This document shows positions 42,640 through 50,159 of a stretch of 64,000 nucleotides of DNA, in pieces; within the stretch, counting starts at the first letter, position 1, and every line of letters starts with the position of its first letter. The stretch is from NCBI RefSeq assembly GCF_030757795.1, contig NZ_JAUQWH010000033.1, positions 1 through 64,000 on the forward strand, given 5' to 3'. The DNA comes from Actinoplanes oryzae (GTDB taxonomy: Bacteria > Actinomycetota > Actinomycetes > Mycobacteriales > Micromonosporaceae). The notes beneath the pieces were generated by a model that was given only the letters and a program-made list of their open reading frames with translations, was not told the DNA's origin and searched no databases. A program made the position numbers and the translations under genes.

Positions 42640-42968
42640 TTCCCGTAGTCGCCCTGATCGCCGGGGTCGCCCTCGGCATCGTGTTCCACCCCAGCGTCCC
42701 GCCGGCGCTCGAGCCGTACCTGCCGATCGCGGTGGTCGCGGCGCTCGACGCCGTGTTCGGCGGGGTACGGGCGAAGCTCGACGGCATCTTCGACGACAAG
42801 CAGTTCGTCGTGTCGTTCATCGCCAACGTGGTGGTGGCCGCGCTGATCGTCTACCTGGGTGACCAGCTCGGCGTCGGCACGCAGTTGTCCACCGGCGTCG
42901 TGGTGGTGCTCGGGGTCCGCATCTTCGGCAACGTGGCGGCGATCCGGCGCCACCTGTTCCGGGCATAG
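42636..42968 (+). CDS. sbp: Small basic protein (Sbp, DUF1290)
   Basis: A 110-residue membrane protein with three hydrophobic segments (VVALIAGVALGIVF, LPIAVVAALDAVFGG, VVSFIANVVVAALIVYLGDQLG). The Sbp signature VGLDAVFGG/AALDAVFGGVRAKLDG is clear. Orthologue of Rv1824 and of the Bacillus sbp gene near ftsA. It lies between two DUF881 genes with an ATGA overlap upstream, and is likely part of the same membrane complex. Confidence 0.94.
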   Translation: MIPVVALIAGVALGIVFHPSVPPALEPYLPIAVVAALDAVFGGVRAKLDGIFDDKQFVVSFIANVVVAALIVYLGDQLGVGTQLSTGVVVVLGVRIFGNVAAIRRHLFRA

Positions 42969-42970
42969 TC

Positions 42971-44029
42971 ATGACGAATGACACCCCGCGCCCTGTCTCC
43001 CCGGACGAGGAGGAGACGGTGCCGATGCGCAATCCGCTGCGCGACAAGCCGGAGGCGGAGCGCGACGCTCCGGCCGTACCGGAGAAGGAGCCGGAACCGG
43101 CCGCGGTGGCCGCGCCGGAGTCATCCGACCCGGTGACCTCGCCGGAAACGGCACACCCGGAGCAGGCGAAGCCGGAGGCCGCGCAGCCGGGCAAGGTCAC
43201 TCCGGAGGCCGCGCTGCCGGACAGGGTCACTCCGGAGGACGTGCAGCCGGGCGAGGCCGCTCCGAAGGACGCGGAACCGGGGGAGGCGGCGCCGGAGGAG
43301 GGGCAGCCGGAGAAGACGCTGCCGGCCAAGGCGCGCAAGCTGTCGTCGGCCGGGCTGCTGATCGGGCTGCTGCTGGCGTTGTTCGGCTTCACGCTGGTGG
43401 TGCAGTTGCGCAGCAATGACGACGACTCGCAGCTGGCGTCGATGCGGCAGGACGACCTGGTCCGGATCCTGTCCGATCTCGAGGCGCGTGACCAGCGCCT
43501 GCAGCAGGAGATCGCGGCGCTGGACGACAGTCGCCGGCAGCTGACGTCGGACGTCGGCGGGCGGGAGGAGGCCCTCGCGGAGGCGGGCAAGCGCGCCGAC
43601 GAGCTCGGCCTGCTGTCCGGTACGGTCCCCGCGAGCGGCCCCGGCCTGGTGATCAAGATCGCTCCGGATGCCCAGGCGGTCAAGGCGTCGGCGGTGCTGA
43701 ACGCGGTGCAGGAGCTGCGCGGCGCCGGTGGCGAGGTGATGCAGCTGGTCGGCGACAACGGCGTCGCGGTCCGGGTGGTCGCTTCGTCCTATTTTGTCGA
43801 CGCGGCCGGTGGCGACATCATCGCGGACGGTCAGCAGTTGACGGGGCCCTACACGCTGACGGTGATCGGCGTGCCCAGCACCATGCAGACGGCGCTGCAG
43901 ATCCCCGGTGGGGTGGTGGCGTCGGTGACCCAGGCCGGCGGTAACGTGACCATGGAGCAGCGCGCCACGGTCGAGGTGACCGCGGTGCGTCAGCCTGCCA
44001 GCCTGCAGTATGCGCGTCCGGTCTCCTGA
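42971..44029 (+). CDS. DUF881 family membrane protein 2 with Pro/Glu repeat tail
   Basis: A 352-residue second DUF881 protein (Rv1825 position). Residues about 30-120 are a low-complexity cytoplasmic region of 10-residue units such as KVTPEAALPD and RVTPEDVQPG. Then come a membrane helix (LLIGLLLALFGFTLVVQL), a coiled-coil, and the DUF881 domain (KASAVLNAVQELRGAGGEV, VIGVPSTMQTAL). It starts 2 bases after the sbp stop and is probably co-expressed with gcvH-garA-ftsR. The Pro/Glu stretch may span a crowded zone or bind partners. Confidence 0.92.
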   Translation: MTNDTPRPVSPDEEETVPMRNPLRDKPEAERDAPAVPEKEPEPAAVAAPESSDPVTSPETAHPEQAKPEAAQPGKVTPEAALPDRVTPEDVQPGEAAPKDAEPGEAAPEEGQPEKTLPAKARKLSSAGLLIGLLLALFGFTLVVQLRSNDDDSQLASMRQDDLVRILSDLEARDQRLQQEIAALDDSRRQLTSDVGGREEALAEAGKRADELGLLSGTVPASGPGLVIKIAPDAQAVKASAVLNAVQELRGAGGEVMQLVGDNGVAVRVVASSYFVDAAGGDIIADGQQLTGPYTLTVIGVPSTMQTALQIPGGVVASVTQAGGNVTMEQRATVEVTAVRQPASLQYARPVS

Positions 44030-44057
44030 GCGGGCGCGCTTGTCGACGGAGGAACGA

Positions 44058-44438
44058 GTGATTCCCGAGGATCTTCGGTACACGGCCGAGCACGAGTGGG
44101 TGTCCGGCGACGGCACCGGTCCCGTGCGCGTGGGCATCACCCACTTCGCGCAGGACGCGCTCGGCGACATCGTCTACGTGGAGCTGCCCGAGGAGGGTGC
44201 CACGGTGCAGGCGGGCGAGCAGTTCGGCGAGATCGAGTCGACCAAGAGCGTCTCGGAGATCTACGCCCCCGTGTCCGGCACGGTGGTGGCGCGCAACGGC
44301 TCGCTCGCCGACGAGCCGGAGCTGATCAACGCCGAGCCCTACGCGGCCGGCTGGCTCGTCGAGATCGCCCCGGACGACCCGGCGGCCGTCGCGGCGCTGC
44401 TGGACGCCGCGGCCTACCAGGCGCTGACCGAAGGCTGA
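44058..44438 (+). CDS. gcvH: Glycine cleavage system H protein
   Basis: A 126-residue lipoyl carrier that shuttles the aminomethyl group in glycine decarboxylation. The start GTG 44058 is set by GGAGGAA just upstream. The fold is plain: RYTAEHEWV, VGITHFAQDALGDIVYVELPE, and GEIESTKSVSEIYAPVSG with the lipoylated Lys63. It sits between DUF881 and the FHA gene exactly as Rv1826 does. Other gcv genes are not in the window. The lipoyl protein and the GarA switch (both in 2-oxo acid metabolism) share this locus in many actinobacteria. Confidence 0.97.
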   Translation: MIPEDLRYTAEHEWVSGDGTGPVRVGITHFAQDALGDIVYVELPEEGATVQAGEQFGEIESTKSVSEIYAPVSGTVVARNGSLADEPELINAEPYAAGWLVEIAPDDPAAVAALLDAAAYQALTEG

Positions 44439-44660
44439 TCGACAGCCTTCCGCTTCTCCCGTGTGTCCGGTTGCCCGGTATTTCGGTGCTGACTAGGCTC
44501 GCGGAGCACCAGTACGAATGTAGTCACTCGAAACCGATAGTCGTGCGTCCGGGCCTCCGGGCAGCGGCGGCGGGGGCGCTGCGGGGCCCGGGCCTTCAGG
44601 CCCGGTCATCGCTCACCCTCCGTCGTCGGGCGGCGACCGAAATGATCCGTGAGGTGGTCC

Positions 44661-45113
44661 ATGACGCGCCCAGACGACGAGTTCCCCCCACTCGACGTCA
44701 CGTCCACGCTGAACCTCGGAGCGCTCGACGAGGTGCTCGAGGGGCCGGAGACCGACGTGGTACCGAGCCGGATGTCCGGCTCGCTGCCGCCCGGCATGGC
44801 GCTGCTGGTCGTGCGCCGCGGCCCGAACGCGGGCGCCCGGTTCCTGCTGGACCATGACGTGACCACCAGCGGCCGGCACCCCGACAGCGACATCTTCCTC
44901 GACGACGTGACGGTCTCGCGCCGGCACGCCGAGTTCCACCGCGACGGCGGCATCTTCACGGTGCGCGACGTCGGCTCGCTCAACGGCACGTATGTGAACC
45001 GGGAGCGGGTCGAGTCGGCGACCCTGAGCAACGGTGACGAGGTGCAGATCGGCAAGTTCCGCCTCGTCTTCATCGCCGGCCCGAGGCCGGAGGGCGAGGG
45101 CGGCGGGGCGTGA
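44661..45113 (+). CDS. garA: GarA/OdhI-type FHA protein
   Basis: A 150-residue FHA protein; homologues inhibit 2-oxoglutarate dehydrogenase and control glutamate metabolism, switched off by Ser/Thr kinase (PknG/PknB) phosphorylation of an N-terminal Thr. The FHA core is well conserved: ALLVVRRGPNAGARFLLDHDVTTSGRHPDSDIFL then VSRRHAEF, SLNGTYVNRE and GDEVQIGKFRLVF, with Arg72, Ser86 and Asn108 for phospho-Thr binding. The usual ETTSV phosphoacceptor motif is not present; instead VTSTL (Thr14/Ser15/Thr16) is the likely site. ATG 44661 has GAGGTG upstream. Confidence 0.93.
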   Translation: MTRPDDEFPPLDVTSTLNLGALDEVLEGPETDVVPSRMSGSLPPGMALLVVRRGPNAGARFLLDHDVTTSGRHPDSDIFLDDVTVSRRHAEFHRDGGIFTVRDVGSLNGTYVNRERVESATLSNGDEVQIGKFRLVFIAGPRPEGEGGGA

Positions 45114-45856
45114 ACCCGGCGGGGGCGGCGGCACACGATCCGGGCGCGGCACGTCCGGGTCGTGACGCTGCGCTGATGAGCATCGGGGAGGTCCTCGCTC
45201 AGCTGCGCACGGAGTTCCCCGACACGACCATCTCGAAGCTCCGGTTCCTGGAGGCGGAGGGGCTGGTCGATCCCCAGCGCACCGCCTCCGGCTACCGGAA
45301 GTACTCGTGGAACGACGTCGCCCGCCTGCGCTTCGTGCTCACCGCGCAGCGCGACCAGTACCTTCCGCTGCGCGTGATCCGCGAGCAGCTGGAGGCGCTG
45401 GAGCGGGGCGACGAGCCCCTGGTGCGGCAGCGCCCGTCGCTGGTGGCGGTCGGGTCCGACACCGACGTGGCCGCGGACCCGGTCGACAGCCGGGTCTCGC
45501 GCGCCGACCTGGTCGAGCGGACGGGCGTCGAGGACAGGCTGCTCGCCGAGCTGGAGCAGATCGGCCTGGTCACCTCCCGGCCGCCGGGGTGGTACGACGG
45601 CGACGCGGTGGTCATCGTCGAGGCGGTCGTGGGTCTGGCCCGGCACGGCCTCGAGGTGCGGCACCTGCGGGCGTTCCGGACCGGCGCCGATCGGGAGCTG
45701 GGGCTGTTCACGCAGCTGCTGGCCCCGCTGGTGCGGCAGCAGGACCCGGCGGCGCGGGCCCGGGCGGCGGAGACGGCGCGGGAGCTGCAGACGCTGTCGC
45801 AACGGCTGCACGCGGCGCTGGTGCGGGCGGGGCTGCGGGACACGCTCGGCCGCTGA
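45110..45856 (+). CDS. ftsR: MerR-family cell-division regulator FtsR
   Basis: A 248-residue protein with an N-terminal winged MerR helix-turn-helix (SIGEVLAQLRTEFPDTTISKLRFLEAEGLVDPQRTASGYRKYS) and a long C-terminal part with a second helical domain (VSRADLVERTGVEDRLLAELEQIGLV). Orthologues of Rv1828 (FtsR) activate ftsZ in Corynebacterium and are linked to garA, as here. GTG 45110 overlaps the garA stop by GTGA. A strong rho-independent hairpin follows. Confidence 0.93.
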   Translation: MNPAGAAAHDPGAARPGRDAALMSIGEVLAQLRTEFPDTTISKLRFLEAEGLVDPQRTASGYRKYSWNDVARLRFVLTAQRDQYLPLRVIREQLEALERGDEPLVRQRPSLVAVGSDTDVAADPVDSRVSRADLVERTGVEDRLLAELEQIGLVTSRPPGWYDGDAVVIVEAVVGLARHGLEVRHLRAFRTGADRELGLFTQLLAPLVRQQDPAARARAAETARELQTLSQRLHAALVRAGLRDTLGR

Positions 45857-46268
45857 TCGACCTGTTTTCCCTTACGAGGCCCGGTTCCGCCGGGCCTTTG
45901 TCGTACCGTCCGGGCGGTTCTGCCGGGCCTTCGCCGGCTCGTGCGGGCGGTTACGCCGAGCGCTGAACTGCGCGGACGCGGCCCGCGGGAGTGACGCGCG
46001 CCGCAGCCCGTGCCGGGGGTGCTCCGGGAAAGTGGCACTGACCAGGCGCGTTCCGGCGGTTGGCGCGGCCGGGAGGGGGTAAGCCCGGCTGGAACGGACA
46101 CGGCACACGTGTGGCGCTCGTACCCGGGCACCCGTGTACCGTGCAGGATAGGGCGGGAAACAGCCTGAAGATCGTCGTTCGCGATGATCGACAGGGCCAA
46201 TGGCTGTTCCGTCGAGGACAGCCGGCTGTTCTGCTGGACAGCGACGACGTGCGACACGGAGGCGGGCG
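45857..46268. other. 412-base gap after ftsR: terminator and degenerate repeats
   Basis: The gap starts with a terminator (45878-45900). From there to about 45965 a 39-base repeat with the core GCGGTTCTGCCGGGCCTT recurs twice in diverged form. The rest up to the nuclease start shows only promoter-like AT-rich spots; GGAGG at 46256 is the ribosome site of the nuclease gene. No gene is supported. Confidence 0.6.
45878..45900 (+). terminator. Terminator of the garA-ftsR operon
   Basis: GGCCCGG, loop TTCCG, CCGGGCC, then TTTG. This 7-base GC stem followed by a short T-run lies 21 bases after the ftsR stop. Confidence 0.75.
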
Positions 46269-46733
46269 GTGCGCGAGCTGAGCGTGGTCGGAGTTCGGGT
46301 GGAGCTGCCCAGCAACCAGCCGATCGTCCTGCTCAGGGAGGTCGACGGGGACAGATACCTGCCGATCTGGATCGGTGCGGTGGAGGCGACCGCCATCGCC
46401 TACGAGCAGCAGGGGGTCAAGCCGGCCCGGCCGCTCACCCACGACCTGTTGCGGGACATCCTGACGGCGCTCAAGGCGCCGCTGGAGGCGGTCGAGATCA
46501 CCGAGCTCAAGGAGAACGTCTTCTACGCCGACCTGCTGATCGGCGACGGCGTGCGGGTCTCGGCCCGCCCGAGCGACTCGATCGCCCTGGCGCTGCGGGT
46601 GGGCGCGCCCATCCGGTGCGCCGACGAGGTGCTGACCGAGGCGGGCATCGTCATCCCCGACGAGCAGGAGGACGAGGTCGAGAAGTTCCGCGAGTTCCTC
46701 GACCAGGTCCGGCCCGAGGACTTCGCGGGCTGA
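46269..46733 (+). CDS. Bifunctional nuclease-family protein (DUF151)
   Basis: A 154-residue protein of the DUF151/BFN family (plant homologues cut both RNA and DNA; Rv1829 is the mycobacterial relative). Seen: VGVRVELPSNQPIVLLREVDGDRYLPIWIGAVEATAIA, then RPLTHDLLRDILTAL and ENVFYADLLIGDG...VSARPSDSIALALRVGAPI. GTG 46269 was chosen for the GGAGG 9-13 bases upstream; an upstream ATG would give unrelated residues. It lies between ftsR and a resR-type MerR gene as in M. tuberculosis and is followed by a strong terminator. Its role there is unknown. Confidence 0.94.
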   Translation: MRELSVVGVRVELPSNQPIVLLREVDGDRYLPIWIGAVEATAIAYEQQGVKPARPLTHDLLRDILTALKAPLEAVEITELKENVFYADLLIGDGVRVSARPSDSIALALRVGAPIRCADEVLTEAGIVIPDEQEDEVEKFREFLDQVRPEDFAG

Positions 46734-47199
46734 CGAGCAGAGCTTTCCGGACGCCCGTTGCCGGTCGGCGGCGGGCGTCCGTGTTTTCCGGCGAGGCGGG
46801 ACCGGACCAGCCCGCGCTCGTGGACGCCGCGCCAGGTGGCCTGGTCGGGGGCAAGCGCGGTCGAGCGCGGTCGGGGGTCCGCAGGCCAAGACGGCTCCGG
46901 TGGCCCGGTCGGGGGTCCGAGAGGCGGGACGGCTCCGGTGGCCCGGGTGGGCCTGACGGGCCCGGCGCGGGGCGTCGCCGGTGGCCCGGCGGGGGCGGCA
47001 GAAGCGGTCAGCCGGGGCGCGGTGCCGGGTGGCGGGCCGTGCTCATGGGGCCGCCGAGCTGATCCGGGGCGGTCCCCGGCGTGGCGGCTGTCGTCCGTAT
47101 GCGGCGTGTCGCGGCATTACCTCCCGGTGTGCGGGCACCCTGAGTTATAGGCTCGTCGGGTCAAGGTGAAGCGGCACCGCGCAGCGGGGAGGTAGTCGC
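46734..47199. other. 466-base gap: terminator, GGCTCCGGTGGCCCGG repeats, promoter
   Basis: After a terminator (46749-46787) the stretch 46830-47010 consists of diverged copies of GGCTCCGGTGGCCCGG-like units, the most repeat-rich gap of this block. The last 60 bases hold the resR promoter region with a TTATAG hexamer near 47150 and GGGGAGG just before the GTG at 47200. No gene is seen. Confidence 0.55.
46749..46787 (+). terminator. Terminator after the nuclease gene
   Basis: Perfect 9-base arms GGACGCCCG (46749-46757) and CGGGCGTCC (46772-46780) are followed by GTGTTTT. It begins 15 bases after the stop codon. Confidence 0.8.
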
Positions 47200-47748
47200 G
47201 TGCACGACTCAGATCCTCAGGAGGGTCCTCTCGTCGGGGAGAACGGCGAGGTCGGGTATCGCGGGGTCACCGCGTGCCAGGCGGTCGGCATCAGTTACCG
47301 CCAGCTCGACTACTGGGCGCGGACGACGCTCGTGGTGCCGAGCATCCGGGACGCGTCCGGGTCGGGGACCCAGCGGCTCTACTCGTTCCGTGACCTGGTG
47401 GTGCTCAAGGTCGTCAAGCGGCTGCTCGACGCGGGCGTGTCGTTGCAGAACATCCGCAAGGCCATCGAGACGCTGCGCTCGCGCGGGGTCGAGGACCTGG
47501 CCGGCATCACGCTGATCTCCGACGGCACGACGGTGTACGAGTGCCGGTCGCCGGAGGAGGTCGTCGACCTGCTCCAGGGCGGTCAGGGCGTGTTCGGCAT
47601 CGCGATCGGCGGCGCCTTCAAGGAGATTCAGGGCTCGTTGTCGCACCTGCCCGCGGAGCCCGCCGTGCCGCAGCCGGTGGGTCTGCCCGCCGAGCCCGCC
47701 GCCGGGGACGAGCTGGCCGCCCGCCGCGCCCGCCGCCGCGCCGGCTGA
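47200..47748 (+). CDS. resR: MerR-family regulator, ResR (Rv1830) type
   Basis: A 182-residue regulator. The MerR helix-turn-helix YRGVTACQAVGISYRQLDYWARTTLVVPSIRDASGSGTQRLYSFRDLVVLKVVKRLLDAG is clear, and the following helix NIRKAIETLR plus GTTVYECRSPEEVVDLLQGGQGVFGIAI fit the Rv1830/ResR family. In M. tuberculosis ResR controls cell growth and division genes. GTG 47200 has GGGGAGG upstream. It completes the conserved gene order. The C-terminal Ala/Arg-rich tail is lineage-specific. Confidence 0.92.
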   Translation: MHDSDPQEGPLVGENGEVGYRGVTACQAVGISYRQLDYWARTTLVVPSIRDASGSGTQRLYSFRDLVVLKVVKRLLDAGVSLQNIRKAIETLRSRGVEDLAGITLISDGTTVYECRSPEEVVDLLQGGQGVFGIAIGGAFKEIQGSLSHLPAEPAVPQPVGLPAEPAAGDELAARRARRRAG

Positions 47749-47777
47749 CCTTCTTTTTGCCATAGTGGCAAAGAAGG
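47749..47777 (+). terminator. Hairpin after resR with T-run in the stem
   Basis: CCTTCTTTTTGCCA, TAG, TGGCAAAGAAGG is an imperfect stem of about 12 pairs with one bulged base, overlapping the base after the resR stop. The T-rich arm makes it a probable terminator, and its symmetry could also let it act as an operator for the methyltransferase gene 25 bases on. Confidence 0.6.
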
Positions 47778-47802
47778 TGCCGGGTGAGGCGCCGCGGCGA
47801 TC

Positions 47803-48426
47803 ATGCTGAGCGGCATGGACAGACAGGGTTTCTGGGACGACAAGTACGCCGCGTCGGAGCGCATCTGGAGCGGCGAGCCGAACAGGGCGCTGGTGGGTCA
47901 GGTCGCCGCCCTGGCCCCGGGCACCGCGCTCGATCTGGGCTGCGGCGAGGGCGCGGACGCGGTGTGGCTGGCGCGGCAGGGCTGGACGGTCACGGGCGTC
48001 GACATCTCGCCGATCGCGCTGGGCCGGGCCGCCCGGCACGCCGAGGAGGCCGGCGTGAAGGTCGACCTGCAGCGTCACGACCTCACCCGGACGTTCCCGC
48101 AGGGACAGTTCGATCTGGTGAGCGCGCAGTTCCTGCACGACTACGGCGACTTCCCGCGCACGGAGATCCTGCGCCGGGCGGCCGGGGCGGTGGCGCCGGG
48201 CGGGGTGCTGCTGATCGAGAGCCACCAGAGCCACGGCCCGCACCCGCATCCCGACGACGGCGAGGTGCGCTTCCTGTCGCCGGGCGAGCTGGTGGCGGAA
48301 CTCGCGCTGGCGCCGGGGGAGTGGGACCTCGAGGTCAGCGAGGAACACGACCGCATCCAGCAGGGCCCCGACGGCACGCCCACGCATCGCACGGACAGCA
48401 CGCTGCGGCTGACCCGCCGGGCGTGA
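47803..48426 (+). CDS. Class I SAM-dependent methyltransferase
   Basis: A 207-residue methyltransferase. Motif I ALDLGCGEGADAVWLARQG is the SAM-binding Gly loop; motif II acidic residue is in VTGVDISPIAL; motif post-I is in LQRHDLTRTFPQGQFDLVSAQFLHD. The N-terminus FWDDKYAASERIWSGEPNRALV resembles the Tehb/Thiopurine-methyltransferase-like group with small substrates. ATG 47803 is taken; an ATG at 47815 (MDRQGFW) is also plausible. The gene stands between resR and the phosphatase with no strong functional link. Confidence 0.9.
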   Translation: MLSGMDRQGFWDDKYAASERIWSGEPNRALVGQVAALAPGTALDLGCGEGADAVWLARQGWTVTGVDISPIALGRAARHAEEAGVKVDLQRHDLTRTFPQGQFDLVSAQFLHDYGDFPRTEILRRAAGAVAPGGVLLIESHQSHGPHPHPDDGEVRFLSPGELVAELALAPGEWDLEVSEEHDRIQQGPDGTPTHRTDSTLRLTRRA

Positions 48427-48469
48427 GTCCTGCCGTGCTCCGATGATCGGCGGGGGTTAGATTCGGCGG

Positions 48470-50041
48470 GTGACCGAACCGTTCGCCGCCGCCGGCTCGC
48501 TGCTGGACGCGTACCGGCGGGTGGACTGGGGTGCGACGGCGGTGGGCGAGGCGCGGACCTGGAGTCCCGCCCTGCGTGGCGCCCTGGATCTGGTGCTCGG
48601 CACCCGCACCCCCGCGACCCTGCTGTGGGGTCCCGAGATGGTGCTGCTCTACAACGAGGCGTACGCACCGATTCTGGGCGACAAGCATCCGGCCGCGCTC
48701 GGTTCCCCGTGCGCGGAGGTCTTCCCGGAGATCTGGGACACCATCGGGCCGATGCTCGAGCGGGTGTACCTCGAGGGCAGCACCACGTTCTTCGAGGATC
48801 TGCGGCTGCTGCTGGTGCGGCACGGGTTCGCGGAGGAGACCTACTTCACCTTCTCCTACTCGCCGGTGCGCGGAACGGACGGCGCCGTCGAGGGTGTCAT
48901 CGACATCGTGTGGGAGACCACCCGGCAGGTGCTGGCACATCGCCGGCTGGCGCTGCTGAGCCGGCTCAACGACAGCCTGGCCGCCGCCGGGGACGTGAGC
49001 GGGCTGCTGGAGCACGCCCCGCCGGCCCTGCGCTCCGAGGATCTGCCCGCGGTGAGCATCGAGCTGGGCGCGTGCGGGCTGCCCGAGCGGGAGGTGGCGC
49101 TGGAGCGGACGTCCGAGGGCACCTTCGCCCGGATGCGCCTGGGCGGCGCGGAGGCGGTGCTGGTCATCCGGCTCAGCCCGCACCTGCCGGTCGACGGGGC
49201 GTACCTGGGCTTCGTCCGGCTCATCGGCACCGCGCTGGCGCAGGGCCTCACCCGGGCGCGGGCCCGGGAGGCGGAGCGGCGGGCGGCGGCCCTGCAGCGC
49301 GAGCTGGCCGAGGCGCTGCAGCGCAGCCTGCTCGAGCCGCCGGCCCAGCCCGACCACCTGCAGGTCGCGGTCCGCTACCAGCCGGCGGCCGAGGGCGCCG
49401 AGGTCGGCGGCGACTGGTACGACTCGTTCCTGCTGCCCGACGGCCGGCTCGCCGTGGTCATCGGCGACGTCACGGGGCACGACCGGCGCGCCGCCGCCGC
49501 GATGAGCCAGATCCGCAACCTGCTGCGCGGCATCTCGTACACGGTGGTGCGGCCGCCCTCGGAGATCCTGGCCGCGCTGGACGAGGCGATGGCCGGCTTC
49601 GGGGTGCGGCAGTTCGCCACGGCGGTCGTCGCCGACATCGACGTCACGACCGAGGGCAGCCACCTGGTCCGCTGGTCCAACGCCGGGCATCTGGCGCCCG
49701 TCCTGCTCGCCCCGGACGGCACGCCGCGGCTGCTGCTGACCAAGGGCGAGACCTTGCTGGGCACCCGGGCGCCCGTCGCCCGTACGGACCACAGCGTCCT
49801 GCTCGAGCCGGGCGCCGCGCTCGTCCTCTACACCGACGGGCTGATCGAGCGCCGCACCGGCTCGCTCGACGACGGCTACCGGGACCTGCTCGGCCACCTC
49901 GACGGCCAGGCCGGCCGGAGCGCCGAGGAGCTCGCCGACCACATCCTGGGGCACTTCGCGGCCGGCACCGAGGACGACGTCGCGCTGGCCGTCGTCCGCC
50001 TGCGACCGTCGTCACCGCGGCACGAGCAGGTCGAGGGTTGA
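48470..50041 (+). CDS. PAS-PP2C (SpoIIE-type) serine phosphatase
   Basis: A 523-residue signalling protein. Residues about 30-155 form a PAS-like sensor (GTRTPATLLWGPEMVLLYNEAY, YFTFSYSPVRGTDGAVEG). A linker helix with EAERRAAALQRELAEALQRSLLEP marks the SpoIIE catalytic part. The PP2C metal motifs are visible: VGGDWYDSF, VIGDVTGHDRRAAAAM, YTDGLIERR and DDVALAVV. Such proteins dephosphorylate anti-anti-sigma factors in partner-switching stress or development pathways. No anti-sigma gene is adjacent. GTG 48470 start. Confidence 0.94.
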   Translation: MTEPFAAAGSLLDAYRRVDWGATAVGEARTWSPALRGALDLVLGTRTPATLLWGPEMVLLYNEAYAPILGDKHPAALGSPCAEVFPEIWDTIGPMLERVYLEGSTTFFEDLRLLLVRHGFAEETYFTFSYSPVRGTDGAVEGVIDIVWETTRQVLAHRRLALLSRLNDSLAAAGDVSGLLEHAPPALRSEDLPAVSIELGACGLPEREVALERTSEGTFARMRLGGAEAVLVIRLSPHLPVDGAYLGFVRLIGTALAQGLTRARAREAERRAAALQRELAEALQRSLLEPPAQPDHLQVAVRYQPAAEGAEVGGDWYDSFLLPDGRLAVVIGDVTGHDRRAAAAMSQIRNLLRGISYTVVRPPSEILAALDEAMAGFGVRQFATAVVADIDVTTEGSHLVRWSNAGHLAPVLLAPDGTPRLLLTKGETLLGTRAPVARTDHSVLLEPGAALVLYTDGLIERRTGSLDDGYRDLLGHLDGQAGRSAEELADHILGHFAAGTEDDVALAVVRLRPSSPRHEQVEG

Positions 50042-50159
50042 GCAGGCGCAGGCCGGCGGCGCGGGGACACGGACCGGGCTGACGGCCGTGCGGCGGCTCG
50101 CGAGTGCGTCGTCGCTCGGGTGTCGCGTCCGCGTCGTCGTGCTTGATCAACGACGTGAG

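Noticed and set aside
44439-44660. A tRNA or riboswitch between gcvH and garA
   Set aside because: No cloverleaf or glycine-riboswitch features could be drawn; the gcvH gene is internal to an operon.
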